From: CADEDH01 sp039201605
GTDB lineage: Bacteria; Actinomycetota; Acidimicrobiia; Acidimicrobiales; SZUA-35
Reading direction: 5' to 3'
NCBI GenBank assembly: GCA_039201605.1
Contig: JBCCRO010000030.1
Location: 1-64,000 of the forward strand
DNA length: 64,000 nt
This document shows positions 50,995 to 59,418 of the stretch, piece by piece. The position numbers and the translations under genes are program-made. The notes under the pieces are model-generated. The model saw only the letters and a program-made list of their open reading frames with translations. It ran no database searches and was not told where the DNA came from. The stretch's first letter is position 1. Each line of letters starts with the position of its first letter.

Positions 50995-52470
50995 ATGCGA
51001 GCATCAAAGCGATGGCTTCGCCTGTTGGCACTGCTCATGGCGTTCGGTCTTGTGGCCGTAGCCTGCGGTGGCGACGGCGATGATGAAGACGCCTCGGCCA
51101 GCGAGACGGATGCGTCCGCCTCCGAGGCCTCGGCCTCCGAGGCCGACGACTCCTCGGCTTCGGCTTCCGAAGCCGACGACGGTGAGGCCATGGAAGACGG
51201 CGCAGGCCTCCCGACCGAGGGATCGGTCGAGGTCGCAGCCGGCACCGTCCTGAACCTGGACGAGTGTGAGGACTGGTCGGCCACCCAGGGTGTCGACGGC
51301 GACGAGATTCGTCTCGGTTGGTCGGGCCCCGAGTCGGGCACGCTGGCCGCCTTCGGCGCCATCGGTGAAGGTATGCAGTTCTACTTCGATTCGGTCAACG
51401 ACACCGATCCGATCGACGGCAAGGAGATCGTCCTGATCACCCGGGACGACGCCTACGAGGCCGGTCGGACCGTGGCCAACATCGAGGAGATGATCGAGGC
51501 GGACGACATCTTCGCCTTCGTCCACCTCATCGGTACGCCGAACAACCTGGCTGCCCGTCCCATCACCGACGAGGCCTGCGTGCCTCAGCTGTTCAACTCC
51601 TCGGGCTTCCCGTTCTGGGGCGACCCCGCCAACTTCCCCTGGAACGTCGGCAACATCCTGAACTACGTGACCGAGACCGAGATCTGGTGCCAGGCCATCG
51701 TCGACGAGTTCGGCGAGGGTGCGACCGTCGCCGCTCTCATCATGAACAACGACTTCGGTACGACCTACCTCAACACGCTCAAGGACAGCCCCGCCTGCTC
51801 CGGCGTCGAGCTGGTCGAGGAGCAGTTGCACGATCCGGCGGCGCCGGACATCACCAACGAGATGACCACCATGATCGCCTCCGACGCCGACGTGCTCGTC
51901 GCCGGAACGACCTCGGGCTTCTGCTCGCAGGCCACTGCGATCCTGGCCGGCTCGGAGTGGCGTCCCCGCTTCTACCTGTCCTACACCTGCAACAACCTCT
52001 CGAGCTTCTTCGTGCCGGTTGCGGCCGAGGCCATCACCCTCAGCAGTGAGGGTTCGGCCCCGACCATGGCCAACTCCAACAAGATCTGCGGCGATCCCAT
52101 CTACGCCGACGATCCGGCCGTGCAGGAAGTGGAGCGGATCCTGGACGAGTACGGGGGCGTGACCTGCGCCGACGGTTCGTTCTCGACCGGTGTCCTCTAC
52201 GGACAGTTCGTCGAGGACGTGCTCCGTGACGCCGCCGCCATGGAGGGTGGCCTCAACCGGGTGAACCTCATGGCTGCGGTGTGGAATGCCGACACCAGCA
52301 ACGACCTGCTGCTCGGCGGCACCCTCAAGCTGGACGGCGTCAACGACGCCTACTGGACCGAGGCTGCCCAGCTGCAGGAGGTGACCGATGACGGCTCCGG
52401 TGGTGTGACCTTCACCAGCATCGGCGACTTCATCGACTTCGAGGGTCAGGGCGGTTCGTTCGGCGGCTGA
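50995..52470 (+). CDS. livK: ABC transporter substrate-binding lipoprotein (LivK/LivJ-like)
   Basis: 491 aa from ATG 50995, with AGAGGAA eight bases upstream; an earlier in-frame ATG at 50977 lacks a ribosome site. A signal peptide with lipobox VAVAC (Cys24) is followed by an acidic Ser/Glu/Asp linker (27-68). The two-lobed type I periplasmic-binding domain then starts IRLGWSGPESGTLAAFGAIGEG (IRLGWSGPESG, then AAFGAIGEG) and includes RTVANIEEMIEADDIFAFVH and AALIMNNDFGTTYLNTL. It captures the ligand for LivHMGF. The substrate cannot be assigned from sequence; branched-chain amino acids or aromatic/dicarboxylic acids are possible. Confidence 0.9.
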   Translation: MRASKRWLRLLALLMAFGLVAVACGGDGDDEDASASETDASASEASASEADDSSASASEADDGEAMEDGAGLPTEGSVEVAAGTVLNLDECEDWSATQGVDGDEIRLGWSGPESGTLAAFGAIGEGMQFYFDSVNDTDPIDGKEIVLITRDDAYEAGRTVANIEEMIEADDIFAFVHLIGTPNNLAARPITDEACVPQLFNSSGFPFWGDPANFPWNVGNILNYVTETEIWCQAIVDEFGEGATVAALIMNNDFGTTYLNTLKDSPACSGVELVEEQLHDPAAPDITNEMTTMIASDADVLVAGTTSGFCSQATAILAGSEWRPRFYLSYTCNNLSSFFVPVAAEAITLSSEGSAPTMANSNKICGDPIYADDPAVQEVERILDEYGGVTCADGSFSTGVLYGQFVEDVLRDAAAMEGGLNRVNLMAAVWNADTSNDLLLGGTLKLDGVNDAYWTEAAQLQEVTDDGSGGVTFTSIGDFIDFEGQGGSFGG

Positions 52471-52507
52471 TCGCCGTGAACCGCTAGTGCTCTAGCTGAC
52501 GCAGGTC

Positions 52508-52552
52508 GGCGGTCCGTGGCTTTTGCCACAGGCCGCCGGCCTTCGTCGTTTT
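52508..52552 (+). terminator. Terminator of the liv operon
   Basis: A hairpin of about 13 bp, with the outer GGCGG/CCGCC and inner GTGGC/GCCAC pairs around a TTTT loop (52508-52537), is followed by CGTCGTTTTC. It lies 38 bases after the livK stop. Confidence 0.75.
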
Positions 52553-52733
52553 CAGGGGTGGCGCCAGTACCTCCTCGAGCCGGGACGGGCGCCCGCACCT
52601 CGTCGAGGCGGGTGGACGACGAGGTCGCCGTCGCCGAACCGGTCGCCGGACGCGCAACGGGGCGACGCCCGTACCCCCGTGAGGAGGTGGTGGCGCCGCC
52701 CCGTGCCGGATCAGGTCACGGTGTGCGGATCGG

Positions 52734-54284
52734 TCAGGCGTCCCGCAGCTCGCGGCGGAGGATCTTGCCCGAGGCGCTCTTGGGGATGGCCTCCAACGTC
52801 TCCATGGCCCGGACCTGCTTGTAGGAGACCAGGTGCTCGCCCACCAGCTCCTGGAGCTCGTCGAGGGTCACGGTCTCGCCCGGTACCGGTACCACGAACG
52901 CCTTGGGCAGTTCGCCCGCCTCGTCGTCCTGGATGCCGATCACGGCCACGTCGGCCACCTTGGGGTGGGTCACGATCACGGCCTCCAGCTCGGCCGGCGG
53001 CACCTGGAAGCCCTTGTACTTGATCAGCTCCTTGAGCCGGTCGACGATCGACACGTGGTGGTGCTCGTCGACGATGGCCACATCGCCGGTGTGGAGCCAG
53101 CCGTCGGCGTCGATGGTGGCGGCGGTGGCCTCCGCGTTGTTGAGGTAGCCGGTCATCACCTGCGGACCCCGGACCCACAACTCGCCCCGCTCACCAACCG
53201 GCTGATCCTCGCCGGTGCCCGGATCGACGATGCGGGTCTCGGTGTTGGACACCGTCACCCCGCTGGTGCCGGGCCGGAAGTCGCCCTCGGGGGTGCAGTG
53301 GCTCACCGGGCTCAGCTCGGTCATGCCGTAGCCCTGCACCACCTCGCAGTTCACCCGGGCCGCCGCCTCCTCGGCCAGCTCGGCCCCGAGGGGGGCGGCA
53401 CCGGAGAAGATCTGCTTCAGCGACGACAGGTCGTAGTCGTCGACGATCGGGGCTTTGGCCAGGCCGAGCACCATCGGCGGCACGGCGTAGAAGCGGGTGA
53501 TCTTGTGTTCCTGGACGGCGGTGAGGGCCTCGACCATGTCGAAGCGGGGCATGGTCACCACCTTGACCCCGTTGGCCAGGAGGCCGTTCATCAGCACCTG
53601 CATGCCGTAGATGTGGAAGAACGGCAGCGCGGCCAGGGCCGCCTCGTTCTGGTCGTAGACGATGGCGTGCTGACACTGCTCGATGTTGGCCACCAGGTTG
53701 CGGTGGGTGAGCATCACACCCTTGGGGAGGCCGGTGGTGCCCGAGGAGTAGGGGAGGACGACGGTGTGGGTCGCAGTGTCGACCGGCACCTGCTCGATCG
53801 GCTCACCGAACAGCTCGGCCGCCGACCTGGTGCCTTCCGGCCCGTCGCCCAGCACGTAGACGTCGGTGACGTCGGTGCCCTCGATGGCCTCCAGCGCCGT
53901 CTCGGCGAACATCCCGATCGTCACCAGAAGGGAGGCGCCGGCGTCCTGGAGCTGGAACCGGACCTCGCCCGCACCGTACGTCGGGTTGATGGTGGTGACG
54001 GCCCCGCCGGCCACGGCGGCACCGTGGAAGGCGATGGCGTACTCGGGGATGTTGGGGGCCATGATCCCCATCACCGAGCCCGGACCGAAGCCCTTGGCCG
54101 CCAGTCCGCCGGCTAAAGAGTGGATGGCGCCCTGCAGGGCCGAGAAGGTGTACGAGCTGTCGCCCGAGGTGTTGGTCATCGCCACCTGATCGGCGAGCTC
54201 ACCGGCCTTGCGCAGGATGTGGGACGTGATGGTGACGTCCGGGATCTCGACGTCGGGTAGTGGGCTTTGGTGAATGATGACCAC
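52734..54284 (-). CDS. AMP-dependent acyl-CoA synthetase, 4-coumarate-CoA-ligase-like
   Basis: 516 aa from GTG 54284, with GCGAGGTGCC upstream. Adenylate-forming motifs are complete: A3 LPYSSGTTGLPKGVMLTHRN, A5 VQGYGMTELSPVSHC, A7 GWLHTGDVAIVD and A8/A10 RLKELIKYKGFQVPPAELE and KSASGKILRREL. It is closest in pattern to plant/actinobacterial 4CL-type ligases acting on aryl-propenoic or medium-chain acids. Together with the 4-hydroxybenzoate route, an aromatic substrate such as a hydroxycinnamate is attractive but unproven, since no hydratase/aldolase partner is adjacent. Confidence 0.88.
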   Translation of the reverse strand: MVIIHQSPLPDVEIPDVTITSHILRKAGELADQVAMTNTSGDSSYTFSALQGAIHSLAGGLAAKGFGPGSVMGIMAPNIPEYAIAFHGAAVAGGAVTTINPTYGAGEVRFQLQDAGASLLVTIGMFAETALEAIEGTDVTDVYVLGDGPEGTRSAAELFGEPIEQVPVDTATHTVVLPYSSGTTGLPKGVMLTHRNLVANIEQCQHAIVYDQNEAALAALPFFHIYGMQVLMNGLLANGVKVVTMPRFDMVEALTAVQEHKITRFYAVPPMVLGLAKAPIVDDYDLSSLKQIFSGAAPLGAELAEEAAARVNCEVVQGYGMTELSPVSHCTPEGDFRPGTSGVTVSNTETRIVDPGTGEDQPVGERGELWVRGPQVMTGYLNNAEATAATIDADGWLHTGDVAIVDEHHHVSIVDRLKELIKYKGFQVPPAELEAVIVTHPKVADVAVIGIQDDEAGELPKAFVVPVPGETVTLDELQELVGEHLVSYKQVRAMETLEAIPKSASGKILRRELRDA

Positions 54285-54366
54285 AGGGGCACCTCGCTCG
54301 TACAGGGGGATTTCGATACGTAGGCCCCGCAGCATAGGGGCTCGACGGTCGTCGGTTCCTATGCGG

Positions 54367-56295
54367 TCAGGCGGGGGCGCCGGGCCTGGTCTGCGTCGGC
54401 CGCTCCCGCAACCACTCGATGAGCGCCGGGGGCGGTCGGCCGTGATCGTCGGCGGCGAAGGTCGGCACATCGGTCGGGGGGAATCCGGCGGCCACCGACT
54501 CCAGGCGGACGATGGGACGGCCGAGCCGGGCGGCCAGGCCGATCCGCTGGGCCAGGCGCCACGAGGTGGCCCCGCGCTCGGTGATCACCGCCACCACGCA
54601 GGCGGCGGCGGCCAGGGCGGAGTCGACGGCGTCGACCACGGGGGTGGCGTCGGACGCCTCCACGGCCGCGGCCGGGGGGCCGGGGTCGTCGGCGGGCGGG
54701 TCGAGGGTGGTGACGTCGAAGCCGAGGTCCGCCAACGCGGCGACGGCGACCGAAACCTCGTGGCCGTCGTCGTCGGCGCCGATCACCACCACCCCACGAC
54801 CGGGACCACCGGGGCGGGCGGCGGCGGCATCGAGGACGTGGGGCGACACCGCCGCCGACCACACCGGGTCGCCCTCGACCGCCAGCGCCACGACCGTGGT
54901 CTCGTTGGCGTCGACGTCGGCCACGGCCAGGACGTGATCGCCGGCCCTGGGGGTGACGGTGGCCGTCGCCACCGGCTCCGGGTCGGTGGTCCGGCCGCTG
55001 CGGGCCCGGAAGTGGACGGTCACCGCCGTGCCGTCGAAGTCGGCCTCCGGGCGGACGGCGGCGGTGGCCCGGGTCGGCACGCCCGTGTGGGGTGGGAGCA
55101 GCGCCGTCGTTCGGCCGGCGGCGTCGTCGAACTCGTAGGCGGCGGCGGCCCCGTGCAGCAGCAACAGGTCGTGCACGTCGCCCGCCATCACGCCGCCCAC
55201 GATGGCGGCTCCGACCGCCACCACGTCGGTGGGGGAGGGGGCGGGGAGCGGGGCGATGCCGAGGTCGAGCGACAGGGTGTCGGCGAACACCGGCCGCGTC
55301 GCCGCCCCGCCCACCAGCACCGCGCCGTCGAGATCGGGCACCGGCCAATCGGCGGTGTCGAGAGCGGTGCCGACCAGAGCCCGGAGGTGGGCGGCGGTGG
55401 CGGTGGCGGGCCCCTGCCACACCTCGGTCGTCAGCTGGAGGGCCAGGTCCGCCTGCGGCGACGGGCCGGCTCCAGCGGGCCCGGCGGCGGGCAGACCGTC
55501 GAGATAGTCGGGCACCCGCACCACGGCCCGACCGGTGGCCGCCAGCTCGCGGTCGGCCGCTCGGGCGGCGGCCAGGAGCCGGGCGTAGGGGATGGCGCCC
55601 CCGGCCGGGTCGACGCCGGTCTCGGCTCGGATCCAGCGGGCGATGGTGGCGGCCACGGCGTGGTGCCATCCCTCGCCGCTCACCCGGTCGGTGGAGGCGG
55701 CGTAGTGGGCGTCGAGCACCCCGCTGCCGGTGTCGATCAGGGCGACGGACAGGCCGCCTCCGCCCGCGTCGATCAGGAGGAAGGTGCCGGCCGGGGCGTC
55801 GGCCAGCGTGGCGGCGGCGGCGCAGCTGGTCGAGGGGACGAGGCGGGCCACCTCGACCCCGGCCCGGCGGACGGCGTCGGCCAGGGCGAGCCGGTGGCGG
55901 AGGGGGACCGACGGTCGGACCGCGACCACCGCCCGGATATCGGCACCGGCGGCGGGCGCCTCGGGGACGGCGGCCGCCACGGCCTTGGCCACCAGTGCGG
56001 ACACGACCTGTTTCGCCGTCGGGGCCGGATCGGTGGGGGTGGTCGGTGAGGCCTCGTCGGCGGCCAGGGTCAGCGGCCGTTCGACGGCGCCCAGGAGGTG
56101 GAGGAACGACCGGACGGCCCGATCGGGTCGGGCCTCGGTGAGGGCCGACGCCTCGTCACCCACGACGAAACCGTGGGCGGTGGCGCAGGCCACAGCCGGG
56201 ATGCGGGCCCCGTCGGGTATGACGGCGCCGCGGTCGGTCAGCCGTGCCGCCCGAACGGCGGTGGCGCCGATGTCGAGGCCGATCGTGATGGACAC
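54367..56295 (-). CDS. Hsp70-like ATPase with C-terminal TIR-like domain
   Basis: 642 aa from GTG 56295; the ribosome site is weak and the frame is open further upstream through the palindromic element. The actin/Hsp70 ATPase motifs are GLDIGATAVRAARL (phosphate 1, about 5-18), FLLIDAGGGGLSVALID (phosphate 2) and AVLVGGAATRPVF (adenosine). A beta domain like the Hsp70 substrate-binding part follows at about 385-490 (FRARSGRTTDPEPVATATVT). The last 144 residues (from about 499) have alternating strands and helices: GVVVIGADDDGHEVSVAV, CVVAVITERGATSWRLAQR and LGRPIVRL. This is the TIR pattern, although the usual catalytic Glu next to SxW is not evident. No grpE or dnaJ is adjacent. Confidence 0.75.
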   Translation of the reverse strand: MSITIGLDIGATAVRAARLTDRGAVIPDGARIPAVACATAHGFVVGDEASALTEARPDRAVRSFLHLLGAVERPLTLAADEASPTTPTDPAPTAKQVVSALVAKAVAAAVPEAPAAGADIRAVVAVRPSVPLRHRLALADAVRRAGVEVARLVPSTSCAAAATLADAPAGTFLLIDAGGGGLSVALIDTGSGVLDAHYAASTDRVSGEGWHHAVAATIARWIRAETGVDPAGGAIPYARLLAAARAADRELAATGRAVVRVPDYLDGLPAAGPAGAGPSPQADLALQLTTEVWQGPATATAAHLRALVGTALDTADWPVPDLDGAVLVGGAATRPVFADTLSLDLGIAPLPAPSPTDVVAVGAAIVGGVMAGDVHDLLLLHGAAAAYEFDDAAGRTTALLPPHTGVPTRATAAVRPEADFDGTAVTVHFRARSGRTTDPEPVATATVTPRAGDHVLAVADVDANETTVVALAVEGDPVWSAAVSPHVLDAAAARPGGPGRGVVVIGADDDGHEVSVAVAALADLGFDVTTLDPPADDPGPPAAAVEASDATPVVDAVDSALAAAACVVAVITERGATSWRLAQRIGLAARLGRPIVRLESVAAGFPPTDVPTFAADDHGRPPPALIEWLRERPTQTRPGAPA

Positions 56296-56368
56296 GTCGT
56301 GCGACGCTAGCGCCGACCGGCCGTGCTCAAGCCGGCCTGTGGCACTTGTCCGTTCGGAATCGGACCAT

Positions 56369-56537
56369 CTAGTGCCCTGGCCACCAACCTTTGCGGTGTT
56401 TGCCCGGCGCCTGACGCCGCTGGGCGGCGTCCTCGTCGCCCCTCTCACGCTCACAGGTGAGCGGGACTCCTGCGTCCTTGCCAGCGACGCCATTCACTCG
56501 GGCAAACCCGAGCGAACGTTCGTGGCCAGGGCACTAG
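56369..56537. repeat. MITE-like 169-bp near-palindromic element flanked by CTAG
   Basis: Terminal inverted repeats of 16 bp match perfectly: CTAGTGCCCTGGCCAC (56369-56384) and its reverse complement (56522-56537). Similarity continues inward with a few mismatches for about 37 bp, and the centre is also partly self-complementary. Both ends carry CTAG, which fits a 4-bp target duplication (the IS5 family often targets such sites), though CTAG is itself palindromic. No transposase frame is inside. The right end supplies the stop codon of the PPC lipoprotein gene. I saw no second copy in this window. Confidence 0.65.
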
Positions 56538-57604
56538 GTCAGCGAGGCCCGGAACTGGTAGATCCCGGTCGTGCTCTCGATGGTTCCGCCGTCGCCACCG
56601 GCGAACTCCAGGGCGTAGGTGCCGGTCTCGTCGAGGACGAACGGGCCCTGGGCCCGACAGCCGCCGTTGCCGATCCAGCCGACGTCGAAGCGCTGGCCGA
56701 GCGGATCGACGATGAACAGGTCGAGGTCCTGACGGCAGCTGTCGGCCTGGCCGATGGTGAGGATCTCGACGGCGAGCACCTGGCCGGCGGTGGCGTCGAA
56801 GGTCCACACGTCGGAACCGAAGACCTCGGAGATCTCACCCCCCTGCACGGTGTCGAAGGTGAGCGAACTCTCGTCTCGCTCGGTGAGGATGCGGGGGACG
56901 AACTGGTAGGGGCCGCTGGTGCTCTCGATGGTGCCGCCGTCACCTCCGACGAACTGCAGCTCGTAGTCGCCGGTGGTGGGCAGCAGGAAGGGCCCGTGAC
57001 CCTCACACCCACCGTTGCCGATCCAGCCGAGGTCCCAACGGTTGGCCCGGGAATCGGCGAGGTAGAGGTCGAGGTCCTGTCGGCAGTCCCCGGCGGCGGT
57101 GCCGATCGAGAGCACCTCGACGGTGAGGATCTGTCCTTCGGTACCGGAGAAGGTCCAGTAGTCGGCGGCGAACACGCTCTCGATGTCGCCGCTGTTGATC
57201 TCGCCGAAGGTGATCGGGTTGACGTCGGGGCTGGTGACCGGTTCCTCGTCGTTGGTGCTGTTGAGCTCCTCGAGCACGGGGAGGGCGATGGCGAGGTTGT
57301 CGGCTGCCGAAGGCAGCTCGATCGACCCCTCGGCCACGGTCGGGGGCTCGTCGGCCCCGCCCCCTTCGGTGGTGTCGCCGGTGTCGTCGGCGTCGGTCGT
57401 CGGGTCGCCGTCGGTCGTGGTGTCCGCCTCGTCGGTGGCCTGCGTGGCCAGGGCTGCGGACTCGGTGTCGCCGTCGACGACGCGGACGAGGACCTCGGCC
57501 TCCGGGCCGCTGGTCGAGGCCCCGCCACAGGCGGCGCCCACCACGGCAAGCGCCCCCAGTACGGCCGTCAGCCGTCCGAGTGATCGTCGAGTGTTTCCAG
57601 TCAT
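56534..57604 (-). CDS. Lipoprotein with two bacterial pre-peptidase (PPC)-type repeats
   Basis: 356 aa from ATG 57604, with GGGGAGAGGG upstream. Signal peptide with lipobox VGAAC (Cys26), then a Thr/Asp/Glu-rich linker to about residue 115. Two homologous repeats of about 110 residues follow. Each contains a YWTF/VWTF start, CRQDLDLYL/CRQDLDLFI, DLGWIGNGGC/DVGWIGNGGC and GGDGGTIEST near its end. PPC domains are beta sandwiches found in secreted proteases and surface proteins. The TAG stop lies within the terminal repeat of the adjacent palindromic element, so the original end may have been altered. It is in operon-like order 11 bases after the kinase gene. Confidence 0.82.
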   Translation of the reverse strand: MTGNTRRSLGRLTAVLGALAVVGAACGGASTSGPEAEVLVRVVDGDTESAALATQATDEADTTTDGDPTTDADDTGDTTEGGGADEPPTVAEGSIELPSAADNLAIALPVLEELNSTNDEEPVTSPDVNPITFGEINSGDIESVFAADYWTFSGTEGQILTVEVLSIGTAAGDCRQDLDLYLADSRANRWDLGWIGNGGCEGHGPFLLPTTGDYELQFVGGDGGTIESTSGPYQFVPRILTERDESSLTFDTVQGGEISEVFGSDVWTFDATAGQVLAVEILTIGQADSCRQDLDLFIVDPLGQRFDVGWIGNGGCRAQGPFVLDETGTYALEFAGGDGGTIESTTGIYQFRASLT

Positions 57605-57615
57605 TCCCTCTCCCC

Positions 57616-59307
57616 TCACGGCCCGGCCGCCACCGTCACCACACGCGTCACCCGATCATCGCCCGCCTCCAGGCCGATCTCGATCGTCCCCGGCGACGAC
57701 GGGGTGATCTCGACGGCAGCCCCGGTGAACGACTCGCCGTTGACCGTCCAGGCGCCATCCTCGACGCCGGGCGCGGTGAACACCGCGGCCTGCCCGACGG
57801 TCACCGCCGCCGGACCGACGATGACAACCGACGCCGCATCGGGCGCGGTGGCGGTGAACACCAGCTCGTCGGCGCCGTCGCCCTGGGTGGCCGTGACCTC
57901 GACCCAGCCCTCGGTGCCGGGGGTGACGGCGATCGTGGTGCCGACGAACTCGTCGCCGCCCACGGTCCAGGTGGCCGGGGCCCCGTCGGTGGTGGTGAAG
58001 GCCACCTCCTGGCCGACCGGGCCGGTGGTGGGGCCGGTGATGGCGCCGTCGCCGCCGAGCACCTGGGTGGCGAGGAGGGCCAGGCCGCCGACCACGGCCA
58101 CCGTCACCACCCCGAGCACGACGAGGAGGGGCAGGCGGGACCGACGGCCCGGCGCCGACACCGCGCCCTGGAACGAGTCGGTGGGCGCCTGCGGCGACGC
58201 CGCATACCCGGCGGGGGCACCGTAGGCCGACGTCGTCGGCGGGTGGGCCTGACCGGCCGGTGTGTACTGGGCCGGGGCGGGACCGGGAGCCGGGGTGGAG
58301 GCCGGGTTGGGCGCGTCCGAGTGGCGGGCCGCCGTGGTCGGCTGGGCGGCGAATCGGTCCGGCACCACCGGGGGCGGCATCGAGCCCAGCGAGCCGGGGG
58401 CCGACGGCGGTGCCGCCACCGTCTGATAGGAGGCGTCGGCTCGGGGCCGCACGGGGGCGCCGCCGGGGGTGGTCAGCGCCGTGCTGAGCGAGCCGAACCA
58501 GGTGTCGATGTCGCGATGGCGAACGTCGGACCGGACGGCGAGACCGCGCTGGAGCTCGGTGGCCAGGGGGCCGGTGGCGGCCATGGCGTCGTCGGCGAAG
58601 GCCGACTGCCCGAGGGCGATCAGGGGCTGGGGCTGGGTGCCGCTGACGGCGGCCACGATCAGGGCCGAGGCGGCGTAGACGTCGGCCGAGGCGCTGACCG
58701 AAGCGTCGCCCCGGAACTGTTCGGGGGCGCCGTAGCCCGGGGTGCCGCCCGCCATCGTGGCGTGGGCGGCGTGGGGGTCGACCACCTTGGCCAGACCGAA
58801 GTCGGCCACGGCCAACTCCTCGTCGGGCCCGAGCACGCCGGCGATGACCGTCGAGCGGGCCGACTCCGCACCCCGGTTGACCCGGATGAGGTAGTTGCTC
58901 GGCTTGAGGTCGCGGTGGACCATCCCGGCCCGGTGGATGTGGCCGGTGCAGATGGCGATGGCCCGGGCCAGCTCCACCGCCTCGGGCACGGTGAGGCGGC
59001 GGCCAAGGCCGTCGAGCCGGTCGGCCAGCGTCCCCCGCTCGCAGTACTCCATCACGAAGTAGGGACGTCCGTTGTCCTCGCCGATGTCGTAGACCGTGAC
59101 GAGGCCCGGGGTCTGGAGCTGGCGCATGACGCGGGCTTCGGACACGAAGCGTTCGCGGAGCTCGGCGTCGCCGGCCATGTTGTCGGCCAGTACTTTGATC
59201 GCCACCCAGGCCTGCAGGTCGGGGTCGTGGGCCAGGTAGACGGTGGCGAATCCGCCCGTCCCCAGCACGCTGTGCACCTGATATCGACCGATTCGATCCG
59301 GGATCAC
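57616..59307 (-). CDS. Receptor-type Ser/Thr protein kinase with extracellular PKD/Ig-like region
   Basis: 563 aa from ATG 59307. The kinase domain (8-275) is complete: glycine loop GTGGFATVY, Lys38 in AIKVL, HRD at 131-133 in VHRDLKPSN, DFG at 169-171 and GTPGYGAPE. A Pro/Ala-rich juxtamembrane region (280-390) leads to a single membrane helix (391-415). The C-terminal outer part (about 420-563) looks like two Ig/PKD-like modules (AFTTTDGAPATWTVGGDEF and AVFTAPGVEDGAWTVNGESF). PknB-like kinases sense envelope state. No PASTA domains are present, so the ligand differs. The PPC lipoprotein gene follows within 11 bases and is a candidate extracellular partner. Confidence 0.9.
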   Translation of the reverse strand: MIPDRIGRYQVHSVLGTGGFATVYLAHDPDLQAWVAIKVLADNMAGDAELRERFVSEARVMRQLQTPGLVTVYDIGEDNGRPYFVMEYCERGTLADRLDGLGRRLTVPEAVELARAIAICTGHIHRAGMVHRDLKPSNYLIRVNRGAESARSTVIAGVLGPDEELAVADFGLAKVVDPHAAHATMAGGTPGYGAPEQFRGDASVSASADVYAASALIVAAVSGTQPQPLIALGQSAFADDAMAATGPLATELQRGLAVRSDVRHRDIDTWFGSLSTALTTPGGAPVRPRADASYQTVAAPPSAPGSLGSMPPPVVPDRFAAQPTTAARHSDAPNPASTPAPGPAPAQYTPAGQAHPPTTSAYGAPAGYAASPQAPTDSFQGAVSAPGRRSRLPLLVVLGVVTVAVVGGLALLATQVLGGDGAITGPTTGPVGQEVAFTTTDGAPATWTVGGDEFVGTTIAVTPGTEGWVEVTATQGDGADELVFTATAPDAASVVIVGPAAVTVGQAAVFTAPGVEDGAWTVNGESFTGAAVEITPSSPGTIEIGLEAGDDRVTRVVTVAAGP

Positions 59308-59418
59308 GCCACGCCCTCCCGTCGCCCCCGGCGCAGTCTAGGGCAGGGTGTCCCCGACCTGGGGGCCGATGCCATACCGCACCGGTACTTTCACCCTGGG
59401 CCGGATAGTCACCCGTCG

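Noticed and set aside
52471..52733. Short plus-strand frames after the liv operon
   Set aside because: Arg/Pro-rich and without ribosome sites; the stretch holds the liv terminator and otherwise nothing recognisable.
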